Below, piece after piece: positions 1 to 7,788 of a stretch of DNA of 64,000 nucleotides. A model generated the notes under the pieces. The model did no database searches, was not told where the DNA came from, and saw nothing but the letters and a program-made list of their open reading frames with translations. This DNA is from Labedella endophytica (GTDB lineage: Bacteria; Actinomycetota; Actinomycetes; Actinomycetales; Microbacteriaceae), in assembly GCF_003990045.1 (NCBI RefSeq), contig NZ_RZGZ01000002.1:434001-498000 (forward strand). Reading direction: 5' to 3'. Made by a program: the position numbers and the translations under genes. Each line of letters starts with the position of its first letter. Within the stretch, counting starts at the first letter, position 1.

Positions 1-674
1 CGCGTCTCCGGCGAGGTGAGGATGTAACCCGACAGGGCGTACTCGTTCCAGACGCCGACGCCGGTGAGGATGCCGACCGTGGCCGTGACCGGCTTCAGCA
101 TCGGGATGACCACGAGCCACAGTGTCTGGAAGATGTTGGCACCGTCGATCATCGCGGCCTCCTCGACGCTGATCGGCAGCGAGCGCATGAACGAGGCGTA
201 GAGGAAGATGCTGATCGGCAGGCTCGTCGCGACCATCACGAGAATCACACCCCAGTAGGTGTTGAGCGCCCCCATCTGGGCGAGCATGCTGTAGAGCGGC
301 ACGAGGATGCTGAGCGCCGGCACCATCATGAGGCCGACGTTGATCGCCAGGATCCCCCGGTTGTAGGCGGTCGGCCGGCGAGCGAGCGGGTAGGCGGCGA
401 ACGCGCCGATCACGCAGACGAGCACGGTCGACACCGAGGCGACGAGCACGCTGTTGCCCATCGCCCGGAGGATCCCGCCATCGGTGACGGCGGTGACGAA
501 GTTGCCCCAGAACGGTTCCGAAAGCGGGAACGACCACTGCGACGACAGATCGGTCTTCGGCTTGAGCGACGTCGTGAGGGCGACGTAGAACGGCAGGAGT
601 TGAATGACCACCACGAGAAGGACGAACGCCCCGACGGCGAGGCCGACGGCACGTCGGGAGAGGACGGCGTTCAC
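1..674 (-). CDS. Carbohydrate ABC transporter permease, MalG type (partial)
   Basis: Inner-membrane permease of a binding-protein-dependent sugar importer. The C-terminal end is beyond the window edge; about 224 residues are visible. It begins with a hydrophobic helix (about residues 10-30), has several further membrane segments, and carries the EAA cytoplasmic loop (EEAAMIDGAN, then IPMLKP) through which such permeases contact the ATPase. The GTG start at 674 overlaps the stop of the upstream permease gene as GTGA, so translation is probably coupled. Together with the MalF-type permease and the binding protein it makes the usual SBP-permease-permease operon; no ATPase is seen, and these systems often use a shared MsiK-type ATPase encoded elsewhere. 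The sugar cannot be told from the sequence. Confidence 0.93.
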   Translation of the reverse strand, partial: MNAVLSRRAVGLAVGAFVLLVVVIQLLPFYVALTTSLKPKTDLSSQWSFPLSEPFWGNFVTAVTDGGILRAMGNSVLVASVSTVLVCVIGAFAAYPLARRPTAYNRGILAINVGLMMVPALSILVPLYSMLAQMGALNTYWGVILVMVATSLPISIFLYASFMRSLPISVEEAAMIDGANIFQTLWLVVIPMLKPVTATVGILTGVGVWNEYALSGYILTSPET

Positions 675-1618
675 TGCTGCTCCAATCGGCGCCGGTTGAG
701 CGCTCCGTTCGCGAGGATGGTGAGCACGGCGATGATGAAGAAGAGCGCGACACCCATGGCCGCGGAGTATCCGGCCGATTGGGCATCGAAGTAGGTGCGG
801 CCGATGAGGGTCGACACCGAGCTCGTAGACGTGCCGGGTCCCCCGCCGGTGAGCACCTGGATGACGTCGAAGAGCTTGAGACCGCCGATGAGGTTGAGAA
901 CGACGCTCGTCGCGAAAGCCGGTTGCAGGAGCGGGAGCACGACGTGCCGGAAGCGCTGCCCCGCATTCGCCCCGTCGAGGATCGCTGCCTCGATGTATTC
1001 GGGTGCGATGCCCTGGAGCCCCGCCAGGTAGATGATCATCGAGGTGCCCACGAACTGGATCGAGTTGACCGCGAGGATGATCGTGACGCCTCCGCCCTGC
1101 GTCGAGAGCCACGCCTGCCGCTCCCCGCCGAACGCGACGACCACGTCGTTGAAGGCGCCGGTGTTGTACTGGAAGAGCAGGTAGTAGAAGGTGCCCATCA
1201 CGATCGGAGAGACGAGGACGGGGAGGTAGATGATGGCCCGAGCCACCCCGCGGCCGGCGAGCTTCCCGTCCAGCGCGAGGGCGAGCCCGAGACCGAGCAC
1301 CTGCTGCACCACGGTGCTCCCGATCCCGTAGATGAACGTGGTGATGAGCACGGCGCGGAACGTGTCGTCCGTGAAGAGACGAAGGTAGTTGGCCCCGCCC
1401 ACGGGGTTGCTGTCGGCGCTGTACCCGTCCCAGTCGGAGAAGGAGATCGCGACACCGCTGATGAGCGGGTAGATGGTGAAGACGGCGAAGAGGAGGAGAG
1501 CCGGAAGCGCCAGGAGGTTGATGCTGGCGCCGCGGAAGCGACCCGAGCGCCGGCGGGGCGGCGGGGCCGCTGGCGGCACGCTTCGGGGTGGGGCGGTGTC
1601 GAGAACGTCGGTGGTCAT
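671..1618 (-). CDS. Carbohydrate ABC transporter permease, MalF type
   Basis: First permease subunit of the sugar importer, 315 aa. A short Pro/Arg-rich cytoplasmic N-terminus (RRRSGRFRG) is followed by a membrane segment (LLALPALLLFAVFTIYPL), further helices, and the EAA loop EAAILDGANAGQRF with VVLPLLQP near residue 220. It lies between the binding-protein gene and the MalG-type permease, overlapping the latter by 4 nt. A strong hairpin separates it from the binding-protein gene, so permease transcripts are probably less abundant than the binding-protein transcript. Length and motif order are normal for the family. Confidence 0.93.
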   Translation of the reverse strand: MTTDVLDTAPPRSVPPAAPPPRRRSGRFRGASINLLALPALLLFAVFTIYPLISGVAISFSDWDGYSADSNPVGGANYLRLFTDDTFRAVLITTFIYGIGSTVVQQVLGLGLALALDGKLAGRGVARAIIYLPVLVSPIVMGTFYYLLFQYNTGAFNDVVVAFGGERQAWLSTQGGGVTIILAVNSIQFVGTSMIIYLAGLQGIAPEYIEAAILDGANAGQRFRHVVLPLLQPAFATSVVLNLIGGLKLFDVIQVLTGGGPGTSTSSVSTLIGRTYFDAQSAGYSAAMGVALFFIIAVLTILANGALNRRRLEQQ

Positions 1619-1635
1619 GAGTTCACCCGTCGAAG

Positions 1636-1667
1636 GATACGGCGGCCCGTCACCGGGCCGCCGTATC
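1636..1667 (-). terminator. Intercistronic hairpin after binding-protein gene
   Basis: A perfect 14-bp inverted repeat (arms 1636-1649 and 1654-1667, GATACGGCGGCCCG) with a TCAC loop starts 2 nt after the stop codon of the binding-protein gene and ends before the MalF-type permease start. There is no T-run. It probably acts as a partial terminator or as a 3'-end stabiliser that raises binding-protein output relative to permeases. A similar hairpin follows gluB at 62298-62340. Confidence 0.7.
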
Positions 1668-1669
1668 GG

Positions 1670-2938
1670 TTAGTTGGAGGACTGTGAGAACAACGTGTCG
1701 AAGTCGCCCGCCATCTTCGCGGCGCCCTCCGCAGGGGTCGATTGCGCAGCGAGCACGCCGTCGGCGGTCGTCACGACGCTGTCCCACATTCCGTTCGGCA
1801 GGTAGACGCGGTCGAAGAACGGCTCGAGCGGGACGGTCCCACTCGCGACGTACTGCTCGAAGGGGTCCGTGAGGGCACCGAGATCCGGTTCGGCGTTCGT
1901 GAGCCCTGGCGGGTTGCCGACGGCGGCGGCGAGAGCCGACGCGTTCTCCGGCTGCGCGAGGAAGGCGAGGTACTCCTTGGCGATCTCGACGTTGTCGCCG
2001 TCCTTCGCGACGCCGAAGGCCGTGTCCTCACCCCCGATCAGGTAGGGGTCGCCGCCGTCGAGCGGCGGAACGGGCATGTAGCTGAGGTCGGCGTCGGGGT
2101 TGTAGGTCCAGGCCAAGGTGACGAGCGCGTTCGTGCTGAGAGCGAAGGCCGAGGTGCCCTCGGCGAGGGACCTGGCCATGTCGTCTCCCGTCGCGGAGGT
2201 GTAGTCCACGTTGGTCCAGCCGTCCGTCTTCATGTCGGCGAGCACGCCGAGCAGGTCGGCGTATGCGTCCTCCTGGAACTCCCCATCGCTCATCTTCGCG
2301 AGTTCGTCGTCCGTGAAGCCGCCGGGCGCGATCCAGTCGACGAGGTTGCCGGCCGAACCGTCCTTCGATCCGGCGAGCGAGAAGGGCACGACCCCGTTCG
2401 CCTTCACGGCCTCGGCTGCATCGGCGAGTGCATCCCAGGAGGTGAGGCCTGCGGGGTCCACGCCGGCGTCCTCGAGAACGGTCCTGTTGTAGATGAGGCC
2501 GGACGCAGAGGTCGTCACGGGCAGGGCGAAGAACTCGCCGGAATCGTTCTTCATGACGGGTTCGAGGACGTCGTCGAAGTTCTCGGCCCACGGCTCGTCC
2601 TGGAGGGGAGCAAGGAACTGGCTGTAGCGCAGGAGCGACCATCCGTGCGTCGCCCAGATGTCCGGAGCGTTGCGTGCAGCGAGGCGGACTTTCATCTGCG
2701 GTTCGTAATCGTCGGCCCCCGTCTTGAGGTCGATGTCGACGTCCGGGTTCTCCTCCTCGAACGCGGCCGTGATCGCTTCGAGCTGGGCGTAGACGGGCGA
2801 GTCGACGGATTGGGCCGTCTGGAATTCGAGGACCGCCTTCCCGTCGGTGCCGGATCCCCCGCTGCAGGCGGAGAGGGAGCCCGCGAGCACGAGGGCGGTG
2901 GAGGCTGCCAAGGTCGCGGCCAAAGAGCGTGACTTCAT
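1670..2938 (-). CDS. Extracellular sugar-binding lipoprotein (ABC transporter)
   Basis: Solute-binding protein of family 1 type, 422 aa. It has a lipoprotein signal peptide with the lipobox LSAC and lipidated Cys at residue 25, followed by a Ser/Gly linker. The mature part carries typical SBP sequence such as FEEENPDVDIDLKTG, NAPDIWATHG and the NPPGLTNAEPD region near the C-terminus. It delivers sugar to the two downstream permeases. Upstream lies a divergent promoter region containing two LacI-type operators, so expression is probably repressed by the LacI protein encoded at 4463-5491. The substrate is not determinable, although the neighbouring Gfo/Idh/MocA dehydrogenase suggests a sugar or polyol that is oxidised after uptake. 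Confidence 0.94.
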   Translation of the reverse strand: MKSRSLAATLAASTALVLAGSLSACSGGSGTDGKAVLEFQTAQSVDSPVYAQLEAITAAFEEENPDVDIDLKTGADDYEPQMKVRLAARNAPDIWATHGWSLLRYSQFLAPLQDEPWAENFDDVLEPVMKNDSGEFFALPVTTSASGLIYNRTVLEDAGVDPAGLTSWDALADAAEAVKANGVVPFSLAGSKDGSAGNLVDWIAPGGFTDDELAKMSDGEFQEDAYADLLGVLADMKTDGWTNVDYTSATGDDMARSLAEGTSAFALSTNALVTLAWTYNPDADLSYMPVPPLDGGDPYLIGGEDTAFGVAKDGDNVEIAKEYLAFLAQPENASALAAAVGNPPGLTNAEPDLGALTDPFEQYVASGTVPLEPFFDRVYLPNGMWDSVVTTADGVLAAQSTPAEGAAKMAGDFDTLFSQSSN

Positions 2939-2983
2939 CGTCGATTCCTTCGGTGTCGGTTCGCCGAGTGGCGGTTCCGGGGG

Positions 2984-3012
2984 ACGTTACCCGAGTAAAT
3001 TCGCTCACGCAA
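2984..3012 (-). promoter_or_regulatory. Putative promoter and LacI-type operator for ABC operon
   Basis: On the minus strand TTGCGT (3012-3007) and TAACGT (2989-2984) are 17 bp apart and form a plausible promoter. The near-palindrome TTTACTCGGGTAAC (2999-2986) lies in the spacer and over the -10. It matches the second site at 3052-3065 at 12 of 14 positions. A central CG with mirrored TTAC/GTAA arms is typical of LacI-family operators. Assignment to the LacI gene at 4463 is inference from proximity. Confidence 0.55.
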
Positions 3013-3051
3013 GACATACGTCCACATTCGTGATCCCCGAGAATACGCTGG

Positions 3052-3080
3052 TTGACTCGGGTAAACCCGGCTGCGATACT
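3052..3080 (+). promoter_or_regulatory. Putative promoter and LacI-type operator for dehydrogenase-lacI
   Basis: TTGACT (3052-3057), a 17-bp spacer and GATACT (3075-3080) make a good sigma-70-type promoter for the plus-strand gene starting at 3142. The -35 box is part of the 14-bp near-palindrome TTGACTCGGGTAAA (3052-3065), the second copy of the LacI-type site seen at 2986-2999. Binding here would block the polymerase at the -35 box. With the other copy it would control both divergent transcripts. Confidence 0.6.
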
Positions 3081-3141
3081 CCGATGGACCACGCCGATCG
3101 ACGACCGGCGCGACGTAACGGATCACGGAGGATTCACGACC

Positions 3142-4392
3142 ATGACTTTCACTCTCGGAATGGTGGGTGCCGGACAGTTCTCGGCCCACTTCGCGTCCCT
3201 CTTCCAGTTGCACCCGGGTATCTCGGACATCTATGCGACCGACGTCATCGAGGGCCGCGCCGAGAAACTCGTCCGGGACGTCGGCCTCGCCGGGACGCGC
3301 GACAGCTTCGAGGCCATGCTGGAGGACGACGACATCGACGCCGTCGCGATCTTCACGCAGCGCTGGACTCACGGCCCCCTCGTCGTCCAGGCGCTCCGGG
3401 CCGGCAAGCATGTCTATTCGGCCGTACCGATGGCGGTCTCGCAGACGGAGATCGGCGCCATCATCGAGGCGGTCCAGGACACCGGTCTCACCTACATGAT
3501 GGGCGAGACGAGCTACTACAACCCGGCGACGGTGTTCGCGCGGAAGCGGCTCGCGGACGGCGGCCTCGGCCGCGTCTTCTACGCCGAGGGCGACTACCTG
3601 CACGACATGGACCTCGGCTTCTACGACGCCTACCGCTTCAGCGGCGGCGACGACTGGAGGTCCACCGCGAGCTACCCGCCCATGTGGTATCCGACACACT
3701 CGATCGGCGGTGTCCTCGGCGCTCTCCCCGCGCACGCCACGAGTGTGAGCTGCATCGGGGTGCGCGACGAACTCGAGGACGGCGTGTTCGACCGGAACGT
3801 GAGCATGTTCGGCAACGACTTCTCCAACGCGACAGCCTTGTTCGAGCTCTCCGGCGGCGGCTCGATGCGCATCAACGAGTTCCGCCGCGTCGGATACCCG
3901 TCTCACCTCCGCGAGAGCCGGTTCGCCTTCTTCGGTACCGAAGGCAGCTTCGAGCAACTCGCGACCACCTCGATCTGGCAGACCAAGGAAGGAGCCACCG
4001 ACGTGTCCGATCAGATCGCCACGCGTCCCACGCTGTCTCTCGACGACCCGCTCCTCGCCGACGTCGCGCCCGCCCTGCGAGAGGCCTTCGTCTCGGGACA
4101 TGCACCCGTGCATGACGACCTCATCGGGCGCCTGCCCGCGTCGTACGAGGTGGCGCCGAACGGCCACGAGGGCGCCCACCAGCTCCTCGTCGACGACTTC
4201 GTCCGCGCAGTGAACGACCGCACGATGCCCACCGTCAACGCCTGGGTCGCGGCACGGTTCACCCTCCCCGGCCAGATCGCTCACGAGTCGGCGCTGCGCG
4301 GCGGGGAACGCATCGTGATCCCGGACTTCGGCGACGCTCCGGCAGACCTCCCGTCCGCGGGCCTCGCCGATGCGTCCGCGCGCCGCCCCTGA
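3142..4392 (+). CDS. Gfo/Idh/MocA family oxidoreductase
   Basis: NAD(P)-dependent sugar or polyol dehydrogenase, 416 aa. The N-terminal Rossmann fold opens with LGMVGAGQFSAHF and continues with the expected AVAIFTQRWTHGP and ALRAGKHVYSAVPMA segments (the position of the family's EKP-like motif, here with SAVPMA in place of a clear lysine). The C-terminal alpha/beta domain follows. I chose the ATG at 3142 because GGAGG lies about 10 nt upstream and the Rossmann motif starts directly after it; an in-frame TTG at 3052 lies inside the promoter. It is transcribed divergently from the sugar ABC operon and followed by its LacI regulator, suggesting that it acts on the imported sugar. The reaction is unknown. 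Confidence 0.88.
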   Translation: MTFTLGMVGAGQFSAHFASLFQLHPGISDIYATDVIEGRAEKLVRDVGLAGTRDSFEAMLEDDDIDAVAIFTQRWTHGPLVVQALRAGKHVYSAVPMAVSQTEIGAIIEAVQDTGLTYMMGETSYYNPATVFARKRLADGGLGRVFYAEGDYLHDMDLGFYDAYRFSGGDDWRSTASYPPMWYPTHSIGGVLGALPAHATSVSCIGVRDELEDGVFDRNVSMFGNDFSNATALFELSGGGSMRINEFRRVGYPSHLRESRFAFFGTEGSFEQLATTSIWQTKEGATDVSDQIATRPTLSLDDPLLADVAPALREAFVSGHAPVHDDLIGRLPASYEVAPNGHEGAHQLLVDDFVRAVNDRTMPTVNAWVAARFTLPGQIAHESALRGGERIVIPDFGDAPADLPSAGLADASARRP

Positions 4393-4462
4393 GCGCTCGA
4401 TCCCGCCCGCCGGTACCGCGTCGGTCCCGTGGGATACTGGGGCCGACGTGGGAGGGATGGGG

Positions 4463-5491
4463 ATGCGCGAGGCTGCTCCGGGACCGCAACGGCGGGCGAC
4501 CCGCGCTGACGTCGCCCGCCGCGCCGGCGTGAGCGACGCGGTCGTCACCTACACCCTCAACGGAGGCGCGCCGGTCGCCCGCGCAACGGCAGAGCGCGTC
4601 CTCCAGGCCGTCGCGGATCTGGGCTATCAGCCGAACCAAGCCGCCCGCGCGCTGAAATCGGGCTCGGCCCACACCCTCGGCCTCATCCTGCCCGACGGTC
4701 CCGACCCGGTCTTCGAGAACCCCTTCTTCACCGAGTTCGCGAACGCGGTCGAGGCCGCGGCCCGGCGCCGCGGCTACGCCCTCTACATGACGCCGACGCC
4801 TCCCGACCAGACGTCCGTCGTCACGCGTCTCAATGACTTCGCGACCCGGCAGGTCGACGGCGTGCTCGTCGTCCCTGGCGAGGGTTCCCTCGACCCCGAC
4901 GTACTCGATCGCATCGGCATCCCCTGGCTGCAGCTGAACACGGTGCACGAGCAGGTCGGCGTCGACAGCATCGGGGCCGACCTCCTCGGTGGTGCTGTCC
5001 TGGCGACGGAGCACCTCATCGCCCACGGGCATCGGCAGGTCGCCTTCGTCGGCGAGATCGACGAGAGGGAACCTCGGTATCGCGGCTGGCTCGCGACCTG
5101 CGAGCGTCTCGGCGTCGAACGGGGTCCTGCTCTTCCGAGCGAGTACAACCGGCAGAGCGGCTATGCGGCCGGCCTCGAGATCGCCGCGATGGATCGTCCC
5201 CCGGCAGCCGTCTTCGCCGCCTCCGATCTCATCGCCCTCGGCGTGCTGCGCGCCCTTCACGAGCGAGGGGTGAGCGTCCCCGACGATGTCGCCCTTGTCT
5301 CATTCGACGGTTCCTGGGAAGCCGAGTACTCCTGGCCGGCCCTCACCTCGGTGAGGCAGCCGATCGAGGAGATGGCGGAGGCGTCCGTCGCTGCGATCCT
5401 CGACAGGACGGCCCCGGATGAGCGACGGCACCGGATGTTCCGCGGCGAGCTCGTCCTTCGAGCATCGTGCGGGGTACACCGTCCCGCCTGA
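4463..5491 (+). CDS. LacI family transcriptional regulator
   Basis: Sugar-responsive repressor, 342 aa. The N-terminal LacI helix-turn-helix is at about residues 12-35 (TRADVARRAGVSDAVVTYTLN), followed by the hinge segment GYQPNQAARALKSG and a periplasmic-binding-protein-like effector domain (HTLGLILPD to about residue 340). The recognition helix reads VSDAVVTYTLN rather than the common VSxxTVSRVLN. I chose the ATG at 4463 because GGGAGG at 4450-4455 is correctly spaced and the length fits the family; upstream in-frame starts would add an unrelated tail. It follows the dehydrogenase gene and probably controls both divergent transcripts through the sites at 2986-2999 and 3052-3065. Confidence 0.92.
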   Translation: MREAAPGPQRRATRADVARRAGVSDAVVTYTLNGGAPVARATAERVLQAVADLGYQPNQAARALKSGSAHTLGLILPDGPDPVFENPFFTEFANAVEAAARRRGYALYMTPTPPDQTSVVTRLNDFATRQVDGVLVVPGEGSLDPDVLDRIGIPWLQLNTVHEQVGVDSIGADLLGGAVLATEHLIAHGHRQVAFVGEIDEREPRYRGWLATCERLGVERGPALPSEYNRQSGYAAGLEIAAMDRPPAAVFAASDLIALGVLRALHERGVSVPDDVALVSFDGSWEAEYSWPALTSVRQPIEEMAEASVAAILDRTAPDERRHRMFRGELVLRASCGVHRPA

Positions 5492-5648
5492 TCGCTCTCC
5501 TCACCGCCTCGGGCTCGATGTCGCGCCCGTAAGAGGCGGGGCATGCGACCGCCCCGGTCCCCGAGAGCGTCTCGGCTCCGGAACGGGGGCTCGGTCGAGC
5601 AGGCCCGTGCCGCCGCGCTAGCATGACGACCGTGACGGAATCCACGCA

Positions 5649-6077
5649 GTGAAGAAGTACGTCGGCCTCGGGTACGTCATCCTCGCCATCGCGGGTCTGT
5701 TCGTCTTCTTCGGTCTCGTCACGTTGGTGCTCTCGAAGGGCGACCTCTCCGCGCAGGTGGAGTTCGCCCTCCCAGGGAAGCGGCGGGCGTCGAATCTCAC
5801 CTACTCCTACCCCGCAGGCGTGACGATTGCCGCGGTGCTCAGCTACACGACCGCGCTCGTCCTCTCCGCGATCGCGCACATCCGCGGGTCGACGACGTGG
5901 CTCGTCGTGGCGGGGATCGTCGGAGTGATCGCCGCGGTCTGGTCGGCGATCAACGGCGTCACCTTCGGACTCGACGATCCCTCGAAGTGGCTCGCCCTCC
6001 TCATGGCGGGGATCACGATCTTCTTCGCGTGCGTCTCCACCATCCAGCCCCTCGTCTCCGGCTCCAGACGCGGCTGA
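5649..6077 (+). CDS. Small four-helix membrane protein, unknown function
   Basis: 142 aa, not recognised. Four hydrophobic segments are visible: residues about 4-29, 57-80, 86-108 and 115-137, separated by short polar loops. This suggests a small integral membrane protein with both ends in the cytoplasm. The GTG start at 5649 overlaps the TGA (5650-5652) of a tiny upstream frame that begins at GTG 5632, 7 nt after a TAGCAT -10-like box (5619-5624). No catalytic motif is present. It stands alone between the LacI gene and a convergent SDR gene. Confidence 0.7.
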   Translation: MKKYVGLGYVILAIAGLFVFFGLVTLVLSKGDLSAQVEFALPGKRRASNLTYSYPAGVTIAAVLSYTTALVLSAIAHIRGSTTWLVVAGIVGVIAAVWSAINGVTFGLDDPSKWLALLMAGITIFFACVSTIQPLVSGSRRG

Positions 6078-6084
6078 CCCGTCC

Positions 6085-6804
6085 TCAACCGCGGCGCACC
6101 GGGGAGATGACGAGTTCGTCGATGCGCACGTGCGGAGGGGCATCCAGCACGAAGCGCACGGTCTCGCCGACGTCCGCGGGCGTGAGCATCGCCGCGCGGG
6201 CCTCGGCGTCCGGCACCTCGGGCCGCTGATCGAGGAAGTCGGTCGCGACGTCGCCTGGGCACAGGTGGCAGGCGCGCACACCGTGGGTCGCCTCCTGCTC
6301 GTTGAGCGCGCGGATCGCCGAACCGAGGGCCGTCTTGCTCGCCGAGTAGGCGACTCCCGCGCGCGGCTGGTGCGACCAGCCGGCGTACGAGGAGATCGCG
6401 ACGACGACACCCCCCGATTCGCGCAGGGCCGTGAGCGCCGCGTCGATGACGACCACCGCGGCCATCAGGTTCGTGTCGACGATCGCGCTGAAGTCCTCCA
6501 TCGATTGATCGTCCCAGCGCCGCTTCGGTGCGTTGAGCCCGGCGGAGAGCACGAGGCCGTCGATGCGGCCGTACTCAGCGAGGATCGTGTCGGAGGCCTC
6601 CCGAACGGCGTCACCGTCGCGCACGTCGAGCGGGAGCACCGCCGCCCGCCCGCCCGCGTCCGAGATCTCGTCGCTGACAGCCGTCAGCTGCTCAGCGCGA
6701 CGGCCGCTCAGCACGACGGTCCAGCCCGATCCTGCGGCCGATCGGGCCACGGCGGCCCCCATTCCGCTGCCTCCGCCGGTGATCCACAACACTCGTTCGC
6801 TCAT
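6085..6804 (-). CDS. Short-chain dehydrogenase/reductase (SDR)
   Basis: Classical NAD(P)-dependent SDR, 239 aa. The cofactor motif TGGGSGMG is at residues 9-16, the second Rossmann strand has SGRRAEQL, the NNAG position is occupied by LSAGLN, and the catalytic YSASK follows a Ser-containing strand (VAISSYAGW). It is transcribed away from a second SDR gene (6924-7703). Nothing in the sequence gives the substrate. Confidence 0.88.
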   Translation of the reverse strand: MSERVLWITGGGSGMGAAVARSAAGSGWTVVLSGRRAEQLTAVSDEISDAGGRAAVLPLDVRDGDAVREASDTILAEYGRIDGLVLSAGLNAPKRRWDDQSMEDFSAIVDTNLMAAVVVIDAALTALRESGGVVVAISSYAGWSHQPRAGVAYSASKTALGSAIRALNEQEATHGVRACHLCPGDVATDFLDQRPEVPDAEARAAMLTPADVGETVRFVLDAPPHVRIDELVISPVRRG

Positions 6805-6923
6805 CGGGCACTCCTCGACCTCGTCGTCCGCCGGCTTGCCACGGATGGTCTCCGTAGCCGCCCTGACTAGTATGCCGAGAACGCCGTTTCTACCGATCCG
6901 GCGGCCGGAGCGAAGGAGCTCGC

Positions 6924-7703
6924 ATGCATCTCGACCTCACCGACCGCGTCGTCGTCGTCACCGGAGCGGGCCGCGGAATCGGGCGGACGATCGCCGAACG
7001 GTTCGCCGACGACGGCGCCCGCGTCGTCTCCCTCGACCTCGCGGCGCCCGAGCTCTCGGACGGTGACCGCACCGACATGGAATCCCGGAGAATCGACGCG
7101 ATCGCGTGCGACGTCACCGATCCCGCCTCTGTCGCCCAGGCCGTCGAGACCATCGTGGAGCGCCACGGCACGATCGACGTGCTCGTCAACAACGCGGGCA
7201 TCAATGTCGACGGAGCCGTCGCCGACCTCACGTGGGACGGCTGGCGGAAATGCATGGACGTGAATGTCGGTGGCGTCTTCCTCATGAGCCAGGCCGTCGC
7301 CCCCGTGATGCAGAAGGCGGGTCGTGGGCGCATCCTCAACGCCGCGTCGTTCGCGGCGATCATCCCGAGCGTCGGGAGCGCCGCCTACGCCGCATCGAAG
7401 GCCGCAGTCGTGCAGTTCACGCGCGTGCTCGCGTCGGAGCTCGGGCCCTGGGACATCACCGTCAACGCCTACGCCCCCGGCATGGTGCCGACGGCGATGA
7501 ACGGCTTCGCCGAGATGCCGCAGGACGCTCAGGACCGCCTCCTCGACACCCTGTCGATCCGCCGCTGGGAGACGCCCGACGACGTCGCGAATCTGCTCCT
7601 CTTCCTTGCGAGCGACCAGGCCGGTTACATCACCGGGACCCTGCTCGACGTGTCGGGCGGCAAGCTCGCGACGCAGATCCCGAGCCGCGCGCACGGGAGG
7701 TGA
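6924..7703 (+). CDS. Short-chain dehydrogenase/reductase (SDR)
   Basis: Classical SDR of about 250-residue size (259 aa). The cofactor motif TGAGRGIG, the structural NNAGIN, and the catalytic Ser (NAASF) and YAASK are all present. The C-terminus (DQAGYITGTLLDVSGG) is like FabG/glucose-dehydrogenase-type enzymes. GGAG lies just upstream of the ATG, and a TAGTAT -10-like hexamer is at 6868-6873. It precedes the P450 gene by 85 bp on the same strand, so the two may be co-expressed. The substrate is unknown. Confidence 0.9.
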   Translation: MHLDLTDRVVVVTGAGRGIGRTIAERFADDGARVVSLDLAAPELSDGDRTDMESRRIDAIACDVTDPASVAQAVETIVERHGTIDVLVNNAGINVDGAVADLTWDGWRKCMDVNVGGVFLMSQAVAPVMQKAGRGRILNAASFAAIIPSVGSAAYAASKAAVVQFTRVLASELGPWDITVNAYAPGMVPTAMNGFAEMPQDAQDRLLDTLSIRRWETPDDVANLLLFLASDQAGYITGTLLDVSGGKLATQIPSRAHGR

Positions 7704-7788
7704 GGGCCGCACGGCCCGTCGCCTATCACAGCACCGCTGCAATCTCCTCCCCTCGGCATGCTCCGTTCACGCTGGCACCGTGGAGGGC

